Part shown: positions 1 through 12,876 of the stretch, piece after piece
How the letters are laid out: every line of letters begins with the position of its first letter
Numbering within the stretch: position 1 is the stretch's first letter
Source of the DNA: Brachyhypopomus gauderio
Taxonomy: Eukaryota > Chordata > Actinopteri > Gymnotiformes > Hypopomidae
DNA length: 64,000 bases
Reading direction: 5' to 3'
NCBI RefSeq assembly: GCF_052324685.1
Contig: NC_135223.1
Location: 11,101,766-11,165,765 of the forward strand
The notes under the pieces: model-generated
Database searches by the model: none
What the model was told of the DNA's origin: nothing
Seen by the model: the letters and a program-made list of their open reading frames with translations, nothing else
Made by a program: the position numbers and the translations under genes

Positions 1-437
1 GAGTTACAAGTCAACACTAATAATGGATCGCGATATAATACTTAATTTGTCTCCATTTTACACACTCGCGAGGTGCCCGGAGCCGCGCGCTACGGTCACT
101 CGCGAAAGTATAATCCATTGAAGCGGGTTCGGTGACCGAGGCAGAAACTGCTTAATCCAAAATATCCCGCGGAGGGAAACTTTATTGACAGCGCAACTGA
201 ATAGCACTCTTCGCTCTCTCCCTCTATCGGTTTCAAACACCTTACAGCGAGGACTTGTTTGGTCTACATCTGACGCCGCAAAACCGAACCAACTCCAGAT
301 CACGGAGCTAGTTGCTCTTTTCTTGGACACAAGTTCCGCCGTCATGTTTGTGTGTGTGTGTTTTGAGGGTGGATGGGTGGGAGGTGCTAAACTCACTGAA
401 CTACGGGAGCCCACAGTGCAGCGTCGGTGGTGAAAAT
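1..437. other. Left-edge stretch, no gene recognised
   Basis: This should be rusc1 intron before the unseen SH3 exon. Small frames on both strands show no SH3 or other known domain. Confidence 0.4.
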
Positions 438-529
438 TAAATCTCAGAAAATCGATTTTCTTAAAAACACATCGTCCTTAACTGTAAATTCGAATTAATA
501 GATAATATCGATTAATCGCCCAGCTCTAC
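438..529. repeat. Likely fragment of an ATCGATTAATCG-type interspersed repeat
   Basis: Repeated ATCGAT/TTAATCG words end in TTAATCGCCCAGCTCTACA, which recurs as the terminus of a common fish DNA-transposon repeat. No matching second end or target duplication was found in the window. Confidence 0.35.
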
Positions 530-847
530 ATCATGGAGGCACTACTGTGGAAACCAATCCACCTCAGACACTCTTAATTATCAATGGTGGCATGACAGAA
601 ATAATATCATTAAACTTTATAAAGATTCTTTTTACTAACTGCATCGTTAATTAGAGAATAATCATGTATTTTTGTCCTAATTATCAATGATGCTTCATCT
701 TGCTTTGTAAAAAACGTATCAAAAGGCAGACCTGAAAAACAAAACATAAGCTCTCTTTTCAAGTTCTATGAAAAGTGTGTAGTCATTATGTGATATTTTC
801 ATAACTATGACATTGCAGTTTGCCTATCGTGAAAAAATATATTTCAC
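530..847. other. rusc1 intron, nothing recognised
   Basis: AT-rich sequence following the last visible rusc1 donor in transcription order; no exon or repeat identified. Confidence 0.4.
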
Positions 848-1613
848 CTTTTCATTGGTGGATTTGTGGGGCTTTTGGAAGCTCCGAACAGCCTGCCCAA
901 ATCCCATAGAACTGCTCCACTATCAGCTGTCGAGAGCTCCTGGCCTGGCTTCTGACGTGCGGAGGAAACAGCATCTGTGCTCAGATCCTCCACTCTCTGA
1001 AGCCCTTCAGGCTCCTCTGAGGAGCCAAAGGATGATAAACCACTCCAGTTCTGTCCTAGCCTCTCCCCCCAACGCAACACTGCCCCCCAGCCTTGCTGAA
1101 GAGCCTGGCCTGCTTGCTGGGTGAGGATGTTCACACTTCCGACGCTAGGAGGCGCTATTTCCTTTTCCTGCAGCCACTGCAGCTGGGGGGTGGTCTCACC
1201 CTTACCGATGCCCGATGATATCGGTCTGCAGTATAAGGATCTTGCATTGAATGACCTCAAGGAGACGGAATTAAGGCTGGCTGCTTTTGAATCCAAATCG
1301 CCGAAATCTTGCATGGACACACCCCTCAGATGTGGACCGCTGACCTGAGACTGGCTCGAGCAGAAGCGCGGGTCCTGTCCGGGTGGGCTGGACGGGTCGG
1401 GGCTACGCCCGCTCGGTGTGAGGTCTGGGGAGGAGGGGTCGAGGTGGTGGTGTTGGAACAGTAGGTCAATGTTAAAGGTCAGGAGGGAGAGTGGCTGTAG
1501 CAGGAGGAGGAGCTCATCAAAGAGAGGCTTGCAGGAAGTGCCCGCAAGGCGCATGAATGCAGTGCGTCGGTAATACGTTTCCAACACATCTGGGAGACAA
1601 AGATGATATATAT

Positions 1614-1659
<46 letters not shown>

Positions 1660-4171
1660 GGCACAGGAATGTTTTGAAGATCAAGCAAAGGTATGTAGGG
1701 GAAATAAATAGAAACAATCAGGTAATGCAAAATGTTCTACAAAAGCACAGAACTTACCAGGCACACTTTTTATCCTTTTAATTTCAAAACAAAACAGCTA
1801 ATGATGAAATGAGCAGCAACCCAGCCATAATCCCTATCTAGTGAGCACACTCACCACTGCAGGCCTGCACATGGGAAAGCCAGAAATCAAGGCGCTTGAT
1901 ACTGCAGGAGAAATGTGAACAAGACAGGAGTCAGAGAAACAATGGAGGAAGAAAGAAGAGACATATTTGCACTTGCTGGTTTCAGAGATGCAAAATAAAA
2001 GTCTGGTCTGAGCAGACTGTGACATTAAACAAATACATACAATTGACGGCTTGGTGCTTACTTGAGAAGGCCAAGCAGGAAGGCGTTGAACCTGTGTCGG
2101 TTCTGCCTGAGCTGAGGAAGGGCGGACACTTTAGCTTTCAGGTTATACAAGGCCTGTGTGCTGGAGCCTGGAGGAAGACAGAGGCCAAAAGACAGAAAGG
2201 AGGAAGACCAGAACAGGATGTGAGCCCACAGATGCGCATTACATCAACATACATTTAACACATCCAGGCAACTAATCATAATTAATGCCACACACACATA
2301 TAGGGGCTGTACGGTAAGTGGGTTTTTATTACCGCAATATAACATTCAGCCTAAATGAATCATGGTCTGAGGCAAGCAGGGGAGAGATGAGAGAATGAGA
2401 GAGAGGGGGAATAACGGATGATGCTGGATGAGGAACAGGCAGCGAGACAGATGGGTGATTCAGCACTGCAGTGACTGGGAGTGCCAGGAAAACAGGACCG
2501 AGAAACAGAGGAGAGAGAACAAGAGACGTGAAGACGCGGGGAGAAAGGATTCAAATCATGGAAGTCGGACCTGGCTTGGTGGAGGCCAGCACCAATCCCC
2601 AGGGTGAGTTGGGCCTCCTGCCTGCTATGAGGTCACTCTGATGGGGTTTGAGTCCATCGCAGAGGAGGCCACGCAGAGCAGGGCAAAGGCACTGCAGCAG
2701 CAGACGGCCCAGAGTGGGGTTCACGCTGCTGTCTCCGGAGAGAGCCTGGTGAGAGGGACAAAGAGAGGGAGAGAGGGAGAGAGAGGGAGAGAGAGGGAGA
2801 GAGGGAGAGAGGGAGAGAGAGAGAGAACAAAAGCAGGCGAGGCAACAGTGGAGCATCCAAGAAGAGAGGAAAAAGCGAGAGGACGTGAACAGGGAGAAAA
2901 CGTGGAGAAAGGATGCAGGGACAGGAAACAAAGGAGAGGTGGGTGGGGTTAGTGACGTTACCGATGTACAGAAATGCCTGTGAGTACTTAAATACCTCTG
3001 CAATACCTTATCTACTGCATGAAACTGGAGAATGGAAAAGTGTGTGCAAGCAATGTGAAGAGAAAGACAGAACAAAGAAAGACAAAGAAAATAGAGCAAA
3101 GATAAAGATATAGGAAGAATAAAAATGTCATAGGACACACTAGCTGTGTAGGTAGCATGTGATTTAAAGTTGCAGAGCGAAACTAACCTTCTGCACGAGC
3201 GTCCTGGAGGAGCTGAACTGAGCCAAAATGGCCTCCACTGCAACACTGACTGCGCTGACAAGAGCTGAGACACACAAAGCACTCATACAACTACAATCTC
3301 CAGAGGACAGAAAATATTTAGAATGTGTGAGCAACGTGTGTTTACCTCTTTTTTCCTGCAGGCAAAGAGAGGACAGCTCATCACCTCTCAGGTGGGTCCT
3401 TGCATCATCACCCATCCACGTCCCTGACTTGGCCACGGGACCAGTGAAGGACACACTACGGACAGCTATCACAAGAACAAACACAATACTAAAAATCAAA
3501 ATTTCTGCTAATATACCCAATTCAATCAATAATACTAATGACTTTGAAGTAAAGATTTTTGTACTGAGGTAACAAGAATAGATCAGTGCAAATATATGAT
3601 GTTTGGTGGTGGTGGTGTTTATCAATAAATTACCATATTAATGGATTTTAGGTACACCTTGACTTAGTACATGCATGAGAAATCATAATTTCATATTATC
3701 ATAATTAATACAGTAAGACAAAAAAAAACAGAGAATGTGCATGCTTTAAAATTGTACTAGTGAAAAAGATTTCTTTAAAACAAAAATGTTAAATAAAAAA
3801 CATGAATAAATGTTACTACTAACAGTGACAGGTTCAAACAATTTACAAAATGCAATTAACAGAAATATCAAAACATCATACACAATACACGGCAACGCAC
3901 AATAATAATCAGAAGCAAATGATTATCATGACTATTACAGTTTGAAATGAAGCAGTGATATAAGTAAATGAAGCTTAAGGAACCATCCTGAGAGGCGGGT
4001 GCAGTGTGTGTGGGGTGCAGCCTGTGTGGGGTGCAGCCTGTGTGGGGTGTGGGGTTCTCATGCTCCTCATGCAATCACATCCCCACACACCAGGTCTGGA
4101 CCCACAGATGCTGACAGCCTCGGCCAGAACCAAACACACGGATCGACATACAAATATACTGAAACAAAAGG

Positions 4172-4225
<54 letters not shown>

Positions 4226-6414
4226 CAGAGAGAGAGAAAGGACAGAGAGGACAAACAGAGGAGCATGTTTAAAAAAGCGAACACAGGGCAGTAGAGAGGA
4301 GAGGGATGAGACGGATGTGGTGATCCCTTACTCAGAGAGGGCGGTGGTGAACTCTGCTCAGAGGTGAGAGTGGGGGCTGGCGGCTCCCACAGTGGTGCGG
4401 GGTAGAGGTATGGGTAATAGAAGGGTGCAGCAAGAGCAGGCAGGGTGTGGCTGCGAGGGGTTAGGGGCGAACGGAGGCGGGACACATCGGTCCCTGGTGA
4501 CAGAGGCCCTGCCCTACACGGGGGTGAGATAGCTCCTACGGGGGACAAGCGAGGCGGGGCACCTTTGTGTAGGGGGCAGTTTTTGGGATGGTAGAGGTAG
4601 AGGGTGGGGAAGGGTGGGGTTTGGGTTTTGTCCTTCATGTTTTTTAAATCGCTATTCTGGCCAGAAAAGGAGTCATTGGCTGATAATGGGATGTGGTCAT
4701 CATTCGAGTTTAGGGAGAGCAGGGTCTTAATGTCGCCCTCGCTGTTTCTGTTAGCCTTTCGCAGGCGGTTAAGTTTCTCCGCATTAACGTAACTTATCAT
4801 TTCAAAGTTCTTGTATGGGGTGGTGTCACCGTCACTGTACTCTCTAGCTGCTGGTTCATCAAAGTCAGTGAAGAGCTTCAAACTCTTCACTGTGTATTTG
4901 TCACCACGGTTATGTGAATCTACATTACTACTTGAATCTGAGCAGTTATCATACAATGACCCATACTTGTTAACAGAGTCCTTTCCATAGTTACATACCT
5001 TGTCTTTCTGGATAGCTGAGTATTGGGAAGAATGGTACAAAGAATCTATTATTCTGTCTGAATTATTGTAAATGTTACCACTGGAGGTATTTTCATGTTT
5101 ACAAACAAATTCAGTGCAATAAAGAGAGTCAGCGCAGGTGTCAGAAATAAGGTTCTCTCGGACCACTGGATCTTTGGGAGTTTGCTGAAGAGGACAGCCT
5201 TTGGTCTGGCTCCTGTAAAAGTCAGAACGGTAAAACAAGGGAGCTTGGCATGGCGGATCGGAGTGCAGATAATAGGGAGAGGGCAAGGAGCGAGGCAAGG
5301 CTGGGGTTAAGGGAGGCGAGGGCACTTGATCGGGAAGCAAACGGGACAAGCACGTTACAAAACAGTGAGGTGGCAACGGAGGAATGTGGGGTGGGAGTGG
5401 ATGTGTAAAAAGGAGAAGGATTAAAGTAAACACGAAGCAAAAAGAACAGGGAGGAAAAAGAGAAAATGGAGAGAATGTTAATAGAGTCATTTGGTACGAG
5501 GTAAACGCACATATATGAAATATGAAGGCAGACTGGAGAACAACACTGTCAGATGCTCGTTGTACAGGAGTACAGGAGGGCAGTTCATTTTCATAACAGG
5601 ACGAACACCAGAACAGTGTCCAGATCACACAACACACAGTGGGAAAAAGTTTTATTAAGAAGCTCGATGGCAAAGTCCAAAACAGTAGATATGAGTGCAT
5701 GAAGGCAGAAAATCCCCTTTTAAGATTTTACAATAAGTTACCAGTGATCTAACGTAAATCACATACACAAGACCTCACAGAGTGTTCGTCGTTGATCACA
5801 AATAACTGTAAATGTATTAAAATGACAATATATACGGTCGTATCACTGTCTGTTAAGTCTTGACTGCCAACTTTGTTTAGTCCGTGTGTGGACACCGTTA
5901 GCGTTCCTACGCTGCCATATGGTTATGACAGGGAGGAGGGAGCGTGCTTAGGGCTGAGAGGTTCAGGTAAGTCATGTCTAACCGTTAAGAATCCTTGTCA
6001 AAGACTTTCAGCACAAGCATGATCACACACCACATTACCGCAAGTCTCAGCAAATAAAGGTTTATACGTTTTGGAAACCTGAAAACACATCTAGAGTAGC
6101 AGCTTATCCAGAATATGAGTCTGCAGATTGGTAATACGAATTCACAATTGGATAGTGTTACCTTAGGTTTTTTGCAGGTTTGTTTCGCTAATATAGTTTC
6201 ACTTTGGATTTTTCCTCTTATGCTTCTGTCGTATTTTCTGCTCTGTCATTGGTGGGGGAAGGTTGTCATTTCACTATCGTCCTAACTCTTAAAGGTATAT
6301 ACACAACCATCTACTTTTGACGCTACCTGATTTGAGGTTTACGACTCCGCACAAAGGAACGTAAATGATAAATGCACAATTCTACAGATTAATTCAATAG
6401 ATGCATTTTAACGT

Positions 6415-6474
<60 letters not shown>

Positions 6475-9400
6475 ACTCACATTGTACAGTTCCCACACTT
6501 TAAAAAAGGTACATTAAGTGGAGTTCTTAACCTTAATCTAAGCAAAATAACAAATCTACAATAGGAGTAGCATTTGTGTCTGGGTTGAGAGGCAGTTAAA
6601 CAGAGAGGCTATGGAAGAGAAATGAAGAAACAAAGAGGCTAGGCTGAATAGAAAATGACAGAGACTAAGAGAGAGATAGAAAGAGAAAGGGAGACCATTA
6701 GCTTTTACGTCTGCAGAGCACCTGAATAATTTAATAAGCCCAGATGACATCACAGGTAACAACAGAGCCCCACGGACATCTCTGCAGAGATTCCATCAGC
6801 CTCTGTGGGGTGATGCTAATGTCCGTCGGACAGTAAATCACTTTGCCTATGAGCACTGTTGCGCATCACCTTCCATCTCACTGAAATGAGATCATGTTCC
6901 TTTATATCAGTCATCACTAAAAAACTCTCCTGGAGAGTTCAATTCCAAATCAGATATAAAACTTCAGTAAAAATCAGTAAATCATAGTGTGACATATGAG
7001 GGTTATTAAACTGAAATCTCTGGTGCATGGCCACTACCGCATGTTCTGCTTATACAGAGAGAAACAGTTAGCATATCTGAATTCAGCTTGAATTTAAGCT
7101 AAAAAAAAAACTCACCTCTTGTTCTAGATTCCCATGTTCGTCCTCCATCTGCAGTTCCTCTTACTTCTGTCTCCTTCTCATCCTCCACTTTCTCTTTTTT
7201 CTTGTGATGTTCAGTCTTTGGGTCTTCATCGAAAGGACCCCAGTTGGGCTTATTGGTTGAGCAACCAATACGCTGCAGAGAGCTGAGCTCCAGAGAGACA
7301 TTCCCTTCAATATTCAAGTGGCGTATTTCTCTAAACAGAGCCAGAGAAGCCGGTGTAGGTGGTGGCTGGAGGAAAGTAGCTTGTGCTTGTGAAGTGTACT
7401 CCCACTGGGTGCCATCTCCATCAGCCTTCTCTCTCCTCCACTTGAGGTTGTACAGGAAATCTGGGTCTGGTGTGACAATGGTTGGATCTGGTTCTGGTTG
7501 GACTCGAGTTGGTGGGGAAGCCTGCTTGCCTCTGTTGCGCAACTCTTTAAACGTAGTGACTTTTGGACCAGAATTGGATTTTTGGGGTGTGGAATCAGCA
7601 AGTGATTTTTTAATTTCTAATGGTGGAGCCTCTGTGTCTGGAGTAAAGGCTATTAGCCAATCAAACCTATCTGGGAGAGACGCATTAGCTGGAAGGGTGC
7701 AAGGTTTTAGAGGAGGCAGCTCAGGGGGATCGGACAACAATCTGGGACGTGGGGGCAAAGGTCGAGGAGGTGGAGGGGGAGGAGAATCAGGTATTACTGA
7801 GGCGTACTGATAATCAAAACTGCCAAAGCTGGCATCAGTGAACTGCTTATTGCTAATACCAGTGCTGTAATATGAGTCAGCTTTCAAAGTAGAATCATCT
7901 CCCAAACCACAACTGCAGCTAGAGTTACTGCTACCTCCATTCCGTTTGCGTCGCCTAGCCATCTCAGTGAAGGATGTTGTCCGGAAGGTGTCCTTGCATT
8001 CCTCTTTTTCATCTATGAATGCTTCCTCTTTATTGAGTGCATCTAATGAAATCACTTCTTTCAAACTGTTTTTCCCAAGCCCGTTTTCCTCTATCCTTTC
8101 ATCCTTCCAAGATAATTCATTCCCTTTGCACACTTCTTCTTTCTCGCTCTTGCTTGTTTTGTTAGCACAGACATTTCCATTTTTGGAAACCTTAGATTTC
8201 TCTTCCTCCTCCAAGACCCCATCAACACAGACACCTAACTCAGGGCTAAGCCTCAGCAACTCAGCCTGAGTTATCCCTGCCAGTGCCAGCAGTTTTCGAA
8301 TCTCCACATCCAGAGCATGGAAAGATGGAGGAGGTGGAAGTGATGGGGGTGGTGGAATGGCAGGAGGTGAGGTCATGGCTGGTGGAGGTGGTAGAGGTGG
8401 CGGTCGGGTGGTTGGAGCAGGAAGAGACTGAGGCGTTTTCTCTCTCGCAAGCTCAGCTAGTCTCTGAGCCTCTAGGCGGGCTTTATGGCGCCTTCTAGGT
8501 GGTGGAATAGGTGGAGCTGGTGAGGAGACGGCAGGGGACTCAGTGTACAGGGTGAAGTAAGGGACAGGTTGTGGTGGTTGAGGAGGCAACGCAAGTGGTT
8601 TTGATATTGCTGATGAAAGTGAAGATGGAGATGGGGGTACTGCAAGACTAAGTGATTTAGTTGGGGAAGAGTTAGAGGAGACTGATGGTGTGTTGCCACT
8701 GATGTTCATGTATGTGTGCATTTCAGACTGGGCACTGACATGTCTCGCTGGAGGTTTTGGAGGTCGGGGAGGAGGATCTATAGGTGATGGAGCAAGAGAA
8801 TCTGGGACTGTAGGTTCATCAAGGTCAGATGGGGCTGTCATATCCACTCCTGCATCACTGTAGTCCTGGGAATCATATGATTTGTCACTTTTATAAAACT
8901 TCCAGGAAATATCAATATTGCCCATTTCATCCACCAAACCAGAAAGATCCTCATCATCAAAATCACGTCCAGCTTCCTGAAGTCTTTCCAGATATGTCAG
9001 TTTCACCTGTCTGTTGACTTTCTCAAGCTTCTCCTGGTGAAGCAGCCTATCTCTGAGATCCAAATCACCCTCAAATTCCCACTGGGCTACCTGGGCAATG
9101 CGATAGAAGCAGTCTACTTTGCCTAATTCATCTATGGAGTCTAGGAAGTTCAGAACATCCACTTTAATGCTCTTTTCTTCCTCAGGTTCCTTGTTGTCCA
9201 AAAAATCAGAGGTGGGAGATGTAGATGGTGAAGGGTAGCCCTCATCAGGGGAACATGAAGACGAAGGTGGTCTCACTGAAGTGCTGAGGTCCAGTGGCAG
9301 CGAGTAGGGCTGGAAAGCAGTGGTGTGGGATGGTGAGGAGTGAGGTGAGGGATAGTTCTCAGTGGCTTCTTGCTCCTGCAGTGATGTTGAAAATCCATCT

Positions 9401-10308
9401 GGGCAATCAGAGTCCAAGTCTGAGCAGCTACTGATGGAGGTGGATGAAGACGAGGTAGAAGAGGTGAGAGAGAAGTCCAGCAACGATGCTGGGCAATCGC
9501 AGCAGGAAGGTACAAGAGTGTTTTCATCTTCATCGTCATCATCATCTTCATCATCATTATCATCATCAGCAGCGCCATCAACGACAACATCATTGTTACC
9601 ATTGCCATTCTCATCTACTTTCCCCTTCACATTAACACCAGCATCATCATCCTTCTGGTCTCCTCCCTCCATTTCCTTCACATTATCACCAGCATCATCA
9701 TCCTTGTGGTCTCCTCCCTCTGTTTCTTTCACATTGCCATTTTCCTCTTCTCTGTCCTCCACTGGTTTGGCTATGGGTTCCGTCATGGGCTGCTTCTCCT
9801 CTGGCTTACATTTGGCCTTCCTGGTCTCCGGTTTCTTCTCAGCTTCTTTTCTCTTCTGAGATGGTGGAGCAAACTTCAGCTGTTGCCTGATGGTCACAGT
9901 GTTGTTGTTGTTGTGGTTGTGATTGAACAGGCTATTGCTATCCTGAGTTGGGTGGTCATTACAACACAGACAAGGCAGGCTGGGTTCGTTACAGTTTGGG
10001 TCCACAGCCGGGATGCCTGCGTTCGAGGCACCATGTCCACCTTTTGACTTTGAGTTGGCTGGTACTGGGTGGGCGCTGTTCTTCTGGACCACTTTGAGAT
10101 GGCCCACTGACGATCGTGCAGTGTGACCTATGCTTTTTAACCTGGAAGGTTCAGGAGGTCTTCGGGTAACATGACGAGGTGATGAAGAAACAGTGTTTAT
10201 GTTTTTCTCTTCTCTCTTGTTTGTGTGGTTGAGAGGTTTAGGATCTACACGTCGTCCACTGTCGAATCGACGCGGTCGTGGGGGAACGGAAGGCCGGGCG
10301 GAGTGCAT
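848..10308 (-). CDS. rusc1: RUSC1-type RUN and SH3 domain adaptor (3' end off the left edge)
   Basis: Coding exons read on the minus strand: 10308-7116, 5324-4332, 3465-3346, 3264-3188, 2745-2571, 2167-2062, 1901-1855 and 1589-848. All have GT donors, AG acceptors and matching phases. The first exon encodes about 1,064 residues: a basic proline-rich start, an acidic run near 240-262, a conserved block near 375-445 (LNFLDSIDELGKVDCFYRIA) and several polyproline tracts that could bind SH3 domains. The small exons at 3465-848 encode a RUN domain (SSVNPTLGRLLLQCLCPALR; then RFNAFLLGLL; then LFDELLLLLQPLSLL). RUSC proteins are scaffolds in vesicle transport and neurotrophin signalling. The usual C-terminal SH3 exon is not seen; a good donor follows base 848, so it should lie left of the window. 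RUSC1 is preferred to RUSC2 because fdps is adjacent, as in human 1q22. The start was set at the ATG at 10308; an in-frame TGA lies upstream. At about 1,800 residues it exceeds the human protein. Confidence 0.84.
1619..1652. repeat. GA microsatellite near a rusc1 acceptor
   Basis: A (GA)n tract, pyrimidine-rich on the coding strand, ending about 30 bases upstream of the acceptor of exon 1589-848. Confidence 0.95.
2757..2826. repeat. GA-rich simple repeat near a rusc1 acceptor
   Basis: GAGAGG-type repeats, pyrimidine-rich on the coding strand, lead directly into the acceptor of the RUN-domain exon 2745-2571. Confidence 0.95.
4173..4243. repeat. GA microsatellite in a rusc1 intron
   Basis: A (GA)n tract with AGAC/AGAA interruptions, about 90 bases past the donor of exon 5324-4332 in transcription order. 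Confidence 0.95.
5325..7115 (-). other. rusc1 intron between the N-terminal exon and the linker exon
   Basis: It contains only the CA microsatellite and unique sequence. It could hold the promoter of a short isoform, since RUSC1 in mammals has a short form starting in this part of the protein, but no promoter was recognised. Confidence 0.4.
6417..6472. repeat. CA microsatellite
   Basis: An uninterrupted (CA)n tract of about 55 bases in the large rusc1 intron between 5324 and 7116. Confidence 0.97.
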
Positions 10309-10441
10309 TGTGGGTTTGTATTTAGCACTAGTAAGAGGTACCAATGTTATTGTTGTTGAAAAAGGGATTTCTGGCAAGGGATGCTGAGGTCCCAGTCAGG
10401 TTTCATCAGCATATTTGTCACATCCTTGCTCAGTTTAGCCC
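10309..10441 (-). promoter_or_regulatory. rusc1 5' UTR part with two upstream ORFs
   Basis: A good acceptor (TATTTCAG) ends just before 10441, so this stretch should be the 5' UTR part of the first coding exon. It holds a minimal start-stop uORF (ATG at 10423-10421 followed directly by TGA) and a second uORF at 10412-10347 of 21 codons plus stop that ends 38 bases before the main ATG. Upstream ORFs of this kind usually lower translation of the main ORF. Whether this exon is used in the transcript is inferred from splice signals only. Confidence 0.5.
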
Positions 10442-10686
10442 CTGAAATATTAAGACAAGCAGATGCTGTTAGAAAACACATTTAATCTGCAGCGTATCAA
10501 AAATGCCAGTGACAATATTTTACACATGCAGTTTCTGATCTGATACTGTACGCTTTCTTATATCTGACATCATAAAAATAGCTTTTTTTATATTTTATTA
10601 TTCAATGTTCTACTTACTTATTTCTATTTCCTCATGTCCACAATAACATACACACACTGCACGCAGAGTCACATTCCCTCACTCTC

Positions 10687-10689
<3 letters not shown>

Positions 10690-10752
<63 letters not shown>
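10690..10752. repeat. CA microsatellite
   Basis: A (CA)n tract of about 60 bases in the 5' UTR intron of rusc1. Confidence 0.97.
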
Positions 10753-10755
<3 letters not shown>

Positions 10756-11532
10756 TCGCGCTATCGAGCCATGCACTGCAAAACTGTCAGATAATATTTA
10801 CTTCCAGATAATATTTACTGCATCAAGCATGCATAATCACGACAACCACGACAACTATGCACCAAAATAGGTCTTAAAATTTGTAATATATGGTGTCCTA
10901 CGTGTGCTATGATTTTTATCGAAGTCTGCACATATTCTAGCACAGAACACAATCGGTTCAGGACCAATTAGGTGAAGAGAATCACTGTAAGGACTACTGC
11001 TGTATTTCGCTCTCCTGCACAGAATGTAGGCCACGCGCTGCTCACATCCACCCAGTGTCCTTGGGTGCTGATGCTTCAGTATTCGGGCCTAGGCAGATGC
11101 AGAGAATAAATCAAAGGCCCCCGGCGCTCGTAAACTAACGAATGGTTGAGGTGATCGTTGTAATACTAAACGTGGTACAAAAAACTCTCGATTGTTTACC
11201 GAAACGTACATTTATCGGTCAGTGTTCATTTATCAAAACAAGCCTGGAAAAATGCGGAAAGGAGAGGATCTTCCACTTGCCGCGTCGCCTTGCTTACATC
11301 CCCATCTTAAAATATGCGCTTAGAAATCGCCGGATATAAGGCAGTTGATAACGCTTTACAAATCAGTAACAAAACCTATTGGTGTTTATAATGTACATAT
11401 CTATGCTAACTTGGCACATATTCGTGTATAAGTAGTCATGGAAAAAGCATAAAAACATTGGAATGCTAAATATTCCAGCAAAAACATCGGCATCGGATAA
11501 AATAAATATTTAGGACGAATATTTTAACTCAC

Positions 11533-11610
11533 CTTCAGTCTGAAGACGACAGATTCTACAATTTCACTCCACTAGACGTACCGGAGGGTAACTGCCAGCA
11601 AAATTTCAGC
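11533..11610 (-). other. Candidate non-coding first exon of rusc1
   Basis: On the minus strand a strong donor (CTGAAG then GTGAGT) follows base 11533. It pairs naturally with the acceptor at 10442, and the sequence upstream (11610-11750) is C/T-rich with CACCC and CCAAT-like elements. The upstream limit of the exon cannot be set from sequence. RNA evidence would be needed to confirm it. Confidence 0.4.
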
Positions 11611-12587
11611 AATATTCTCGGATCTTCTGATCTAACAGCCCGTTTCCCCGTCATCCAGCCCTCCCCACACCGTCGCTGTAACCACACCCCTCGGCATCTC
11701 CATCTCCATCGTCTATTTTAGTACTCAGGCCTGGTCCAGATGCATCTTCTCACTCATTCGGCAGAACGCAGAATACACTCGGTTTCTCTTAATACAGAGT
11801 CTGAAGGAATTTCGTCCTTTTTATTTTAATTTCGCGTTATTCAGGTTTAGTGTAATGACAGTGAAGACATGGACATGGCATGAAGGACAGCACTATTAAG
11901 GCAAAAAACTGGAGGACACGTTTTGTAACGGAATTCTTAATTTTGCCGAAAGGTGGTGAGGTTTGTACAGGGTTTCTTCATTTTTTTTTCTTTGTGTTGG
12001 TAAATGCTTTAGGTTTTGTCTCCAGAGCTTTAAAAAATAAAATCTAGTTGAAGTGGTGCCAAGACCTTCCACACAGCCCAAACACAGCTCTCTTATGGAA
12101 TTTGCACAAGCTAAAGATCAGTGCTATTTTCTGCCTGAACAGCAGTGATACAATGTGAAAATGCAATTAACCATTCATAAATAGGTTTGGGAAGTATACA
12201 AGACACTGGACAAGTATAATGTAAAGGGTGTATATCCCAATTAAGCATTAAAAAGTAGGAACAATCATAGTTATTCATTTTATAGATTAAGTAAAATGTC
12301 CAACATTTTTTTAGATGAAATATTGTCAAAAATTATCCTCCAGTATAGGAAATCTTTGCAAAATCTCCAATTCCAACAGATATGAAAATGACCATGACAT
12401 TAAAGTCTTTTTAGATAAACATATCTACAATCTTGAGAATATATTTACACCATTGACAAGATGCACTGCTCTCTCTGTACAGCCCCTGCTTTGTGCCTAT
12501 GGTGCACTATCACTTCACATAGCTGGTTGGCTTGAATTTGAATCTCCACAAAAGTCTTTAGTCATGCCCTGTTCACACAGTCCTGCC

Positions 12588-12817
12588 TCATTTGTTCCTC
12601 TTGTAGATCTTCTTGGCAAAGTTAAGGAACACGGCATGGGGAAGATTTTGAGCGTGACGCTGGATGAGGCCCTGGAGACGCCGGTAACTCTCTTCCTCGT
12701 ACTGGTGGTACCGGATGGGCAGTTCCAGAGTGTCATAGAGGGCCTTCACTCTCTCCACACTCTCAGCATCACTGCGACCATAACACGCCTAAGGGAGAGA
12801 GACAGAAAGAGGCGCAG

Positions 12818-12876
<59 letters not shown>

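Noticed and set aside
58-433. Overlapping small frames at the left edge as a gene end or SH3 exon
   Set aside because: No SH3 motif, splice context or known domain.
3999-4367. Frames rich in Arg-Glu repeats at the GA tract
   Set aside because: Translation of a GA microsatellite in an intron of rusc1.
4075-5700. Extension of the rusc1 linker exon up to an ATG at 5700
   Set aside because: Residues upstream of 5324 look like translated pyrimidine-rich intron, and the acceptor at 5325 restores phase with the 7116 donor.
7244-7810. Plus-strand frames of up to 188 codons across 7.2-10.4 kb
   Set aside because: They are antisense to the rusc1 coding exon, and their composition mirrors its proline- and acid-rich codons.
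10309-10377. N-terminal extension of the rusc1 frame to 10377
   Set aside because: That start would be TTG, not ATG. The first in-frame ATG is at 10308, with an in-frame TGA upstream.
12315-12821. 168-codon plus-strand frame
   Set aside because: Antisense of the last fdps exon and its 3' UTR; no independent start context or domain.
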